DNA of 31,962 nucleotides from IMG/VR virus record IMGVR_UViG_3300020471_000265, positions 1 to 31,962 of that record. One strand, 5' to 3'. Source of the DNA: a virus. This document shows positions 1 through 6,857 of the stretch, piece after piece (positions within the stretch are counted from its first letter, which is position 1; the number at the start of each line of letters is the position of its first letter). The position numbers and the translations under genes were made by a program. The notes under the pieces were generated by a model, which had not been told where the DNA came from, did not search any database, and was given only the letters and a program-made list of their open reading frames with translations.

Positions 1-2
1 AA

Positions 3-905
3 GGATCACCAGAAACAGAAGGCGATGCGATTACAGCAGAAGCAGTAGTCTATGAAATCGACTTTGGTGATGTAGACAAAGAAGGAAACAAGAAAAAGCG
101 AAATCTGACAGAACAGCAGATTAAAGCTACCTTCGACAGATATTCTGCAATGAATTACAAGAACGCACAGTATAAGCCTGTGCAAGACGTGATTGAGCAG
201 ATCGCCAAACAAAACCCAGGTATGGATATGAATACCATGGCGCAAGAGATGATTAACATCTACAACGCCCAGGTATCTAATCCGACTATGGGCAACACCC
301 AAGGCGATGCATCTGGTAAAGATCAGACAGGTGCTCCACCTGAAAGCCTCGCAGGTATGCTAGGTAAATGGGAAGAAGAAAACGCAGTTTCTCTTCCTCC
401 TGGTTACAAAGACATGCTTACTCGCGGCGCAGGTGAGATGGAATTTATGAAGCAGGAGTTAGCTCAGACGAAGAGAGCACTTCAGCAAGTTCTAGCACAA
501 TCACAAGGCGTAGCAGACGCAGCCAAGAACCAAGTCCAGAACAGTAACAAGGACAAAGTGACTGCTGTGCGTCAGCAAATTGCTAACAACCTCGACAGGA
601 CACAGCAGGCATTAGGTTTGCCAGACGACAAGGCAGACGACTTTATGACCTTCTTTGCCGAGCGAGGATTTACACAAGAAGACTTTATTGATCCTCAGCT
701 AACCCTAAAGGTTATGCAGGATTTTAAGAACAATATGGATAGCCCAGAAATGGAGCGTATGCGTGGCATCGCCCAAAGAAGGCAATCATATACAGGTTCT
801 TTAGGATCAACACCGTCGGCTGGTGGTATGGATACTCAGCAACAAGGCGACTCTACATTTGATAAGATGTCTGCCGCTATAATGAGTAAGAAAGGAATTG
901 GATAA
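3..905 (+). CDS. Probable capsid scaffolding protein (5' truncated)
   Basis: The reading frame is open from the window edge, so the true start lies upstream and about 300 residues are visible; the ATG at 150 is internal. The protein is Gln-, Lys-, Asp- and Glu-rich, has no hydrophobic segment, and contains helical coiled-coil-like stretches around the sequence MEFMKQELAQTKRALQQ. It ends in a low-complexity Gly/Ser/Gln tail followed by a short helical end. Composition and position directly upstream of the major capsid gene are what is expected of a scaffold, which guides procapsid assembly and then leaves. The assignment rests on context and composition, not on a conserved motif. The next gene, the PqqA-like peptide, starts 15 bases after the stop. 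Confidence 0.65.
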   Translation, partial: GSPETEGDAITAEAVVYEIDFGDVDKEGNKKKRNLTEQQIKATFDRYSAMNYKNAQYKPVQDVIEQIAKQNPGMDMNTMAQEMINIYNAQVSNPTMGNTQGDASGKDQTGAPPESLAGMLGKWEEENAVSLPPGYKDMLTRGAGEMEFMKQELAQTKRALQQVLAQSQGVADAAKNQVQNSNKDKVTAVRQQIANNLDRTQQALGLPDDKADDFMTFFAERGFTQEDFIDPQLTLKVMQDFKNNMDSPEMERMRGIAQRRQSYTGSLGSTPSAGGMDTQQQGDSTFDKMSAAIMSKKGIG

Positions 906-920
906 AACAGGAGGTACGTT

Positions 921-995
921 ATGAAATGGTCTAAGCCAACATACGAAAACATTCGTCTTGGATTTGAGATCACGATGTATGTGAAATCCTTATAA
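921..995 (+). CDS. pqqA: PqqA-like precursor peptide of PQQ biosynthesis (24 aa)
   Basis: This 24-codon frame follows a perfect Shine-Dalgarno sequence (AGGAGGT, 909-915) by five bases. The peptide begins MKWSKP and contains RLGFEITMY. It matches the PqqA pattern of the families I remember: W3, K5-P6, R12, G14-F15, E16, T18 and Y20. In known PqqA, PqqD presents the peptide to the radical SAM enzyme PqqE, which links the Glu to the Tyr three residues later; these become the PQQ skeleton. E16 and Y20 have exactly that spacing. The C-terminus (VKSL) lacks the final Arg common in gamma/betaproteobacterial PqqA. No pqqB, C, D, E or F is in the window, so any PQQ made would need host enzymes. It sits between scaffold and capsid genes and is followed by a strong terminator. 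It is below the length limit of many gene callers. Confidence 0.85.
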   Translation: MKWSKPTYENIRLGFEITMYVKSL

Positions 996-1012
996 TTCTC
1001 TCCCTGAGACTG

Positions 1013-1065
1013 CCCCTTTGAGGTGATAGCTTGAATCACTCCCACCTCTTAGGGGATTTTTTTTT
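1013..1065 (+). terminator. Rho-independent terminator after pqqA-like gene
   Basis: A 5' arm CCCCTTTGAGGTG (1013-1025) pairs with CACCTCTTAGGGG (1043-1055), leaving a two-base internal mismatch. Inside it a smaller stem GTGAT/ATCAC can form. A run of nine T follows (1057-1065). It would end transcripts carrying scaffold and the PqqA-like gene before the capsid gene. Confidence 0.85.
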
Positions 1066-1226
1066 CTAAATAGGGACGAAAAACCTCTTCGTCTGGCATA
1101 CTATATCCTCATACGACAACCACAACGCTAAGGCTTTGTGCGTATACATAATGGGAATTGGGATGTTTTGACCCCGTTTTCTCGACCGAAACCCTCTTTT
1201 TAACCTGCTATATAGGAGATTTAACC
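1066..1226 (+). promoter_or_regulatory. Capsid gene leader, probable promoter region
   Basis: These 161 bases follow a strong terminator and precede the capsid gene, so a promoter is expected here. A small hairpin GACGAA/TTCGTC lies at 1075-1093. A TTGACC at 1168-1173 has no matching -10 box at normal spacing. I could not identify a convincing sigma70 pair; a phage-specific promoter is possible. The capsid ribosome binding site (AGGAG, 1214-1218) ends the region. Confidence 0.35.
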
Positions 1227-2414
1227 ATGGCAGCTATTCAAGGATTGCGGGGAACAGGCGAGTTCACGACTGATTTCCGCCCGAAAAACTATCGAGAGCT
1301 TTTTACGCTCTTGGAACCAAATGGTAATGCGCCTCTAAACGCATTGCTTGCTATGGGATCATCAGAAGGTACAGATGACCCAGAGTACAAAAACTTTAGA
1401 GACGAGCTTCCTGATCGTAAGTTGAAGGTCAATGGTGCTGTATCGTCTACTTCGACGACCACTGTTACTATTGATGCATCTGACGACAATAAGTTCGCAA
1501 TCACTGGTGCTATTGTTGTGAACAGTGAAACAGGCGAAGTAATGCATGTTACTGCCGACACCACTGCAACAACTTTAACAGTAGCTAGAAACATTGGTGG
1601 CACTTCCCACCAGATTGCAGATAACGCTGAACTCTTCATCGCTGGCTTTGCGGCGGCTGAAGGTGGAAATGCGCCTACTGCTATCAGTTTCGACGCAACT
1701 GTTGCAAGCAACTATACGCAAATCTTTAGGACTGCGTTCCAAGTATCAAATACTTTGAACTCAACCTACCTGCGTACAGGTGACAAAATGGATGAGGCTA
1801 TGACTAAGGCTCTCAAACTCCACATGTCAGACATCGAAAGAGCTATGTTCTTTGGTGTTAAGCATGAAGAGAATGGGTCTTCTGCACAGCCAACCCGTTT
1901 CACTGGTGGTTTGTTAAACAGTCTTACTAATGTTGTAGACGTTACGACAGACTTTGCCTCATACGGTGGTTCTACTGCTGGTCAAATGACTGAAGCAGGC
2001 TTTGATAGCCTACTGATTTCATCCGTATTCAAATACGGTTCCAAGCAGAAGATCGCTTTTGTTGGTGAAACTGTTGCTAACCAACTTCAACAGATCGGTA
2101 AGGATCGTTGGAAGCCAACAACTTACGAAGGTGCATACGGAGTTAATTTAACTCAGTACACCACTTTCGCAGGGGACTTAATGGTTCACTTGCATCCTCA
2201 GTTCAGACAAATTCCGAACATGAAGAACGCAATGATTATCGTTGATTTCCCATATCTGAGCTATCGCTACCTTGAAGGTAGGGACACTCAGTTGTTGGAG
2301 AACAGACAAGCACCTGATGCAGATAGCATCAAGTCAGAATATCTGACTGAGTGTGGCTTGGAACTTCTTCAAGACAAGGTACATTCATATATCAAGAACT
2401 GGTCTTCTCGATAA
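1227..2414 (+). CDS. Major capsid protein
   Basis: The protein is 395 residues long if it starts at the ATG at 1227, which has AGGAG eight bases upstream. An earlier in-frame TTG at 1158 adds 23 unlikely residues and lacks a ribosome binding site. The sequence resembles the DUF5309/SU10-type major capsid family (HK97 fold): an N-terminal arm, a beta-rich Thr/Val insertion with alternating residues at about 80-140, the segment FRTAFQVSNTLN, and a C-terminal region with YLEGRDTQLLENRQA. It forms the icosahedral shell. Scaffold upstream and connector downstream agree, and terminators on both sides suggest it is expressed as its own strong unit. The family name is from memory; the role is secure from position and sequence. 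Confidence 0.88.
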   Translation: MAAIQGLRGTGEFTTDFRPKNYRELFTLLEPNGNAPLNALLAMGSSEGTDDPEYKNFRDELPDRKLKVNGAVSSTSTTTVTIDASDDNKFAITGAIVVNSETGEVMHVTADTTATTLTVARNIGGTSHQIADNAELFIAGFAAAEGGNAPTAISFDATVASNYTQIFRTAFQVSNTLNSTYLRTGDKMDEAMTKALKLHMSDIERAMFFGVKHEENGSSAQPTRFTGGLLNSLTNVVDVTTDFASYGGSTAGQMTEAGFDSLLISSVFKYGSKQKIAFVGETVANQLQQIGKDRWKPTTYEGAYGVNLTQYTTFAGDLMVHLHPQFRQIPNMKNAMIIVDFPYLSYRYLEGRDTQLLENRQAPDADSIKSEYLTECGLELLQDKVHSYIKNWSSR

Positions 2415-2447
2415 GGGACGACCGTTACTGGTAAATGACTATACTAG

Positions 2448-2473
2448 GGGGGTGCATTTGCACCCCCTTTTTT
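2448..2473 (+). terminator. Rho-independent terminator after capsid gene
   Basis: A perfect eight-base-pair stem GGGGGTGC/GCACCCCC (2448-2455, 2460-2467) with loop ATTT is followed by six T (2468-2473). It insulates the capsid transcript from the tail genes; some read-through would be needed unless another promoter exists. Confidence 0.93.
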
Positions 2474-2490
2474 ATTGTTAGGAGGAAAAC

Positions 2491-2820
2491 ATGACAAAAG
2501 ACAAAAAACCTGTCCGAGCTAGGACAAAAAAAGGACACTATAAAGCTGACGATCCTTCGACCCCAGATGTAAATGAAGCATACGTCCAAGACGAAAAACC
2601 TACCCCTGCCCCCTCACCTGCTCCTGCCCCTGCCCCTAAAGCAACAGGAAGCGTTTGGTTTGAGTCCAGGGAAAAAGAGCCATCAATGTTTGAAGTGGCT
2701 GGCATAGGCCCGATCCGTAATTTTTCTACTGGTCGTCTTGAGTGGGAAGTTCCCGCCGCAGATGTCGATAGATTTATGGCTAATCACTTTGTAAACAATG
2801 GTCGTGTAAAAAAGAAGTAG
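2491..2820 (+). CDS. Small head/connector-region protein with Pro/Ala linker
   Basis: This 109-residue protein has a very basic N-terminus (KDKKPVRARTKKGHYK), a Pro/Ala linker at about 35-50 (PTPAPSPAPAPAPK), and a compact C-terminal part ending VNNGRVKKK. The start has an ideal AGGAGG seven bases upstream. I do not recognise the family. Its place between the capsid and connector genes suggests a minor head or head-decoration protein, with the Pro/Ala stretch as a flexible spacer. That role is inferred from position only. Confidence 0.7.
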   Translation: MTKDKKPVRARTKKGHYKADDPSTPDVNEAYVQDEKPTPAPSPAPAPAPKATGSVWFESREKEPSMFEVAGIGPIRNFSTGRLEWEVPAADVDRFMANHFVNNGRVKKK

Positions 2821-2827
2821 GTGACTT

Positions 2828-3298
2828 ATGGCTGAGACTTTTACAAGTAATAGTAATCCACATAGACGGGATAAATACTCACCCCTGTCTACGTTGGTTA
2901 TGCAAGCACTCAGACGATTTGGTGACTTCCACCCTGGAACCGTAGACGGCGACGTAATGTTGATGTTCTTGGAATTTGCGAACGCAATAATAGACGATAT
3001 TCGTCTTCACCCATATCACGACACTACGAAGCCTATTGATTATTACGAGTCACCAGAAGAGTGGAGGGCGATCCCAGACATAATTCTAATCAACGGGATG
3101 CTGTATCACTATGCGCTTCAACAAGGCAGTGACAAGTTACAGATGTATATGCCGCTGTATAACCAAACGATAAATTCTCAGCTTTGGCAGCAGCATAACG
3201 GTAACACCAAGATACAGATGAAAGTCGTTGATGACGGAACTAACGAACGTAACTCGTCTGGCAAGACGAGTAATATCAACGGGACTGTAACAGCGTGA
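2828..3298 (+). CDS. Probable head-tail connector (adaptor) protein
   Basis: This 156-residue, mostly helical protein has a ribosome binding site (TAGGTGA) overlapping the preceding stop. The helical core (VMQALRRFGDFHPG, FLEFANAIIDDIRLHPY, ILINGMLYHYALQQG) resembles podophage adaptor/head-completion proteins that bind under the portal ring. The C-terminus is polar and Asn/Ser/Gly-rich. It overlaps the next gene by four bases, so translation of the two is probably coupled. The position just before the tail stabilisation protein supports a connector role. No exact family can be named from the sequence alone. Confidence 0.65.
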   Translation: MAETFTSNSNPHRRDKYSPLSTLVMQALRRFGDFHPGTVDGDVMLMFLEFANAIIDDIRLHPYHDTTKPIDYYESPEEWRAIPDIILINGMLYHYALQQGSDKLQMYMPLYNQTINSQLWQQHNGNTKIQMKVVDDGTNERNSSGKTSNINGTVTA

Positions 3299-4806
3299 CA
3301 TCATCTATAAAATCTCCCAGTGGAGTTAAAGCTAAGACATACGCATATGAAGACTTTCAAGGTCTTGATACATCGCGTGATGTAACTTCGCTAGATACTG
3401 GGAAAGCACAACATCTTGCTGGTCTTGTAAATGCAACGTGTGATTGGAGGGGTCAGATAGTTAGAGACCCTGCCTGTGTCCACGTTCAAGGACAGCAGAA
3501 GGTAACGCACGTTGCTTTCTACAGTAAGAATGAGGTTTGTTTTGCAGAAGAAGACGGTGAAGCAATGAATTTTGTTTCTGACCGTGGCCACACTGTAGAT
3601 AAAGTTCACGACTTAGGAACGGTTGTTTCATCAACAGTCTTTAACCAATCTGTCTTCCTCGCTGCGCGAGGGCGACAAATGTACCGATACGATGGTATCA
3701 ACTTTAACGTAAACCAATCGCCATCTCTGGATCAGTTGAGGCCAGCTTACTGTGCGTCTGTTCAAAGGCGTCTTGCTGTAGCTGGAATCCCTGGTAAGGA
3801 AACGGAAGTTCATATTTCTAGGGTAGACCAAGACGAGATTTGGCCAGATGACGAAGCAGATGGAGAGGTCAGTACATTACGGGCTGGATTTTTTGATATA
3901 GCAAATAATCTTGGCACAGCAGATCAAATAACAGGTCTAGGTGCTTTCGAGCAAAATAGACTTGTGATCTTCACAGCAGACCGAGCACTCGTATACAAAA
4001 TTGACCCTAACATAGATCAATGGATAATCGACGACAACGCAAACATCTATATCGGCTGTGCGAGCCACAATACAATAACCAATGCGGGGACAGATTTACT
4101 TTTCTGCTCGCGATCTGGTATCCACTCGATAAAGAGATCGGAAGAGAACGGAATCCTAGTATATTCCTACAGCATCTCGGACAAGATAGACCTCCTCTAT
4201 CGCGAATTATTCAACTCGGTAGACGACCCAGAGACGATCTCAGCCGTATTTGACCAAGACGAAGGCCAATACCACATCTATTTTCCGCAGCCTGGAGGGA
4301 AGCTCTGTAGGCGTCTAACGCTTGCTATGAACCCTGAAGGCGGAGAACCTCAACCTAAGTTTAGTGAGGGAGAGTTCTTAAATGCACGATGTGGTGCGTT
4401 TCTTAATGGACGCTTTGTTATTGGCACGACGGGTGGCATATATGATGTGTTGAAGGTAGAGCAAGAGCTAGATGACTCATTTACCCCAGACATGCAGATA
4501 ACAACACCCCTTTTATGGCACGGAAGTCTGCAAGATATAAAGGAAACACAAAGTATAATTATCCAGGCAGCAGGTAAGGGCATCATCAACCTAACTGCCC
4601 AAGACCAAAAGGGTAATATCATCGGTGAATTAGTGATAGAAGTTGATGACACTGTGGACGACAACTACTTCGCAGATGTGCCATTATCCAGACAATACGA
4701 AAGAAAGTGGTCTCACCGCTATGTCGCCGCACAATACAGGATCAAAAGTAGCGGGGGCGCGGGGCTTCTGAGGATCATTGGCTTCGCAATTACAGTGAGG
4801 AATTAA
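3295..4806 (+). CDS. Tail stabilisation / tail tube protein, P22 gp10-like
   Basis: The 503-residue protein starts with GTG overlapping the preceding TGA. It has little ribosome binding site, consistent with translational coupling. The N-terminus has the phrase YEDFQGLDTSRD followed by residues on gene-specific counts such as LAGLVNATCDWRGQIVRDP, the usual opening of podophage tail stabilisation proteins. The body is rich in beta-propeller-like repeats (VFNQSVFLAARGRQMYRYDG, RLVIFTADRALVYKI, TDLLFCSRSGIHSI). Such proteins close the connector channel and form the short tail tube. The match is by recognition of overall pattern. It lies between the connector and the tail fibre gene, as expected. 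Confidence 0.72.
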   Translation: MTSSIKSPSGVKAKTYAYEDFQGLDTSRDVTSLDTGKAQHLAGLVNATCDWRGQIVRDPACVHVQGQQKVTHVAFYSKNEVCFAEEDGEAMNFVSDRGHTVDKVHDLGTVVSSTVFNQSVFLAARGRQMYRYDGINFNVNQSPSLDQLRPAYCASVQRRLAVAGIPGKETEVHISRVDQDEIWPDDEADGEVSTLRAGFFDIANNLGTADQITGLGAFEQNRLVIFTADRALVYKIDPNIDQWIIDDNANIYIGCASHNTITNAGTDLLFCSRSGIHSIKRSEENGILVYSYSISDKIDLLYRELFNSVDDPETISAVFDQDEGQYHIYFPQPGGKLCRRLTLAMNPEGGEPQPKFSEGEFLNARCGAFLNGRFVIGTTGGIYDVLKVEQELDDSFTPDMQITTPLLWHGSLQDIKETQSIIIQAAGKGIINLTAQDQKGNIIGELVIEVDDTVDDNYFADVPLSRQYERKWSHRYVAAQYRIKSSGGAGLLRIIGFAITVRN

Positions 4807-4809
4807 AGC

Positions 4810-6369
4810 ATGGCAAGAATCAGACAACAGTATCCTCAGAATTATGGTTCATCGGGCAATATTAATACCGAGTTTGAGACCTTAATTCGCTATTTAAACG
4901 CAGCAGAGCTAGGAGATAACACTGTTGGAGAATTGCTTGGCAAGATATTTGATGCAGATGGTAATTGGTCTGGCCCTGTAGAGTTTAGAAAAGATAGCTC
5001 TGCTGGTATCCAGTACAGAATTGGTACTTACTCAGATGCCTCTCTTGGATGGCAAACTCTCGTAACCCTCGATGAAATCAGGGGTGCAGCAGGACAACAA
5101 TCATCAGAGATTGGTGCGCCTATATTCTACGCAAGACAAGATAGTGCGGCCACGTCTGGCCAAACTGAATTTGACTATGCGTTTGTAGCAACAGATGAGC
5201 TTCTCGTTTATGTGAATGGTGTTCTTCAACAGGAAGGCGCACTAAACGATTACACGAAAAGCACAACAGGTGGCAGCACAAGCAACGGCTCAGTAACCTT
5301 TAACAGCGCGGTTACTACTGGTCAGGTTGTCTCGATATTCAAAGTCCGAGCAACATCCATCACTGGCTACACAAGATCAGACACAGTTACGACTGCCACG
5401 CAGATTAACTTTCCGTTTACTTTCGACGTAAACACAAAGTTGCAGGTCTATAAGAACGGTATTCTTCAGAGAGAAGGTGGTACGTTCGACTACACGTCTA
5501 TTCCTGCTCAGAATGTTATCCAGTTCAACACAGGTGTGCCAGCAGGTAACACTATTTCAATCATCACAGTTGAGAACACATCTGTTCAGGCCGTGACAGG
5601 ATTGATGTTTGAGGAAGCATTTGTAAATACTGCTACTGGCCTAATTGAATTTGACAAGATTGGTATTGCAGACGCGGATATTGCCCAGGCAAAAGTAAGT
5701 GGTCTTGTAAGTGGTCTTGCAGAAAAAGCAAAAATTACTGTTGGATCGAACTCTCCTACTACACCAGCAACAGGAGATATTTGGCACGACACATCAATTC
5801 AGCCAAACCAGTTAAAGTTTTATGATGGAACTCAATGGTTGAAGACATCTCCAGAGTCATCTCTACCTACATTCTCTACACCCGATGCTGGTAAGTATGT
5901 AAAGGTAAATGGAACTGGTACAGCCCTAGAATATGGGACAATAGATTTAACATCAGTTATTGCCACAAACCAAAAAGGTGCGGCGTCTGGTGTTGCCTCT
6001 CTTGACTCAAACGGAAGATTGCCAACAAGTCAGCTACCAGAAACACTAGCTTCTGATAGTTACTATCACATAGAAGCGACTGCTTCTAATGGCACTTACG
6101 TTATTAAAAGAATTTTTAAGCAAGCTATTTCAATCGACGCACTCTCGCTCATGACCACATCTGGTACATGTAACGTACAGCTTGCGGTTGATGGAACTGG
6201 CGTGGGTAGCACTTATAGCGTGTCATCTACACCAAATGAAATAGCATTGGGTACGCCTATTCAGGTCATTGCGAACACTGCATCCCACAGTATTGGGTTC
6301 ATTGTTACTAGCGCAAGTTCTGCGGCTAACCTTGAAGTAACCTTAGCTATAGCGATTGCGAGTGATTAA
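4810..6369 (+). CDS. Tail fibre protein
   Basis: The protein is 519 residues and starts MARIRQQYPQNYGSS; GAGG lies upstream of the ATG. Two related beta modules follow one another: LLVYVNGVLQQEG...DYT (about 130-180) and LQVYKNGILQREG...DYT (about 200-255), each ending in a VVSIFKV/ISIITV strand. This NG-x-LQ-x-EG...DYT module is typical of adhesin-type tail fibres. A later part contains the tail fibre-type phrase GDIWHDTS...QLKFYDGTQW and ASLDSNGRLPTSQLPE. The last 100 residues are a Ser/Thr/Ala-rich beta domain, the likely receptor-binding tip. It binds the host surface and should vary between relatives. Confidence 0.85.
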   Translation: MARIRQQYPQNYGSSGNINTEFETLIRYLNAAELGDNTVGELLGKIFDADGNWSGPVEFRKDSSAGIQYRIGTYSDASLGWQTLVTLDEIRGAAGQQSSEIGAPIFYARQDSAATSGQTEFDYAFVATDELLVYVNGVLQQEGALNDYTKSTTGGSTSNGSVTFNSAVTTGQVVSIFKVRATSITGYTRSDTVTTATQINFPFTFDVNTKLQVYKNGILQREGGTFDYTSIPAQNVIQFNTGVPAGNTISIITVENTSVQAVTGLMFEEAFVNTATGLIEFDKIGIADADIAQAKVSGLVSGLAEKAKITVGSNSPTTPATGDIWHDTSIQPNQLKFYDGTQWLKTSPESSLPTFSTPDAGKYVKVNGTGTALEYGTIDLTSVIATNQKGAASGVASLDSNGRLPTSQLPETLASDSYYHIEATASNGTYVIKRIFKQAISIDALSLMTTSGTCNVQLAVDGTGVGSTYSVSSTPNEIALGTPIQVIANTASHSIGFIVTSASSAANLEVTLAIAIASD

Positions 6370-6371
6370 TA

Positions 6372-6857
6372 ATGAAAACAAGAATGGCAACTCCTGAAGA
6401 CATCCCTATCGGAATAGCGATGTCCAGAATTTTCTACGAAGAAGGTGACTTCGAGGGTGGAATATTCGAACCAGAGGTAGCTGAAAAATTTGCATTAGAC
6501 GTTATGGAAAGCCCGCAAGGGTTTTGTTGCGTTGCGGAAGACGATGATGGAAACATCAGAGGTATGCACCTGGGCGGTATCGTTCAGCACATGTTTGGCT
6601 CTAGTGGCCAAGCAATTAGCTACATCTTCTTTGTTGAGCCAAGCTCAAGAGGAGGAACCGCAGGGCGACAAATGGTAAAGAGATTTGAGAAATGGGCTCT
6701 AGGAAAAGGGGTATTGGATGTCTTGGCAGGCAACGACTCTGGAATAGAGATAGAGCGCACTAAAGGTTTTTACGAAGCACTAGGTTACAAAGTTGTAGGT
6801 TATCAGTTCAAAAAATTGCTGACCGAAGATACAGAAAAGGAGAATGAAAATGGGTAG
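6372..6857 (+). CDS. GNAT-family N-acetyltransferase
   Basis: This 161-residue protein has the GNAT fold order. It opens with MKTRMATPEDIPIGIAMSR, then beta strands around GFCCVAEDDDGNIRGMHLGG. The acetyl-CoA pyrophosphate-binding motif A is at 89-102 (EPSSRGGTAGRQMV). A final FYEALGYKVVGYQFKK is the common GNAT C-terminal strand. It would move acetyl from acetyl-CoA to an amine, but the substrate is unknown. It is embedded between the tail fibre and ejection-protein genes and overlaps the next by eight bases, so it is expressed late with structural genes. It may modify virion or host proteins; nothing in the sequence decides this. Confidence 0.85.
   Translation: MKTRMATPEDIPIGIAMSRIFYEEGDFEGGIFEPEVAEKFALDVMESPQGFCCVAEDDDGNIRGMHLGGIVQHMFGSSGQAISYIFFVEPSSRGGTAGRQMVKRFEKWALGKGVLDVLAGNDSGIEIERTKGFYEALGYKVVGYQFKKLLTEDTEKENENG

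Noticed and set aside
1168-1196. TTGACC as a sigma70 -35 box for the capsid gene
   Set aside because: No -10-like hexamer lies 16-18 bases downstream.
1158-1226. TTG-start extension of the capsid gene
   Set aside because: It has no ribosome binding site and adds unrelated residues; ATG 1227 has AGGAG and begins with a typical capsid N-terminus.
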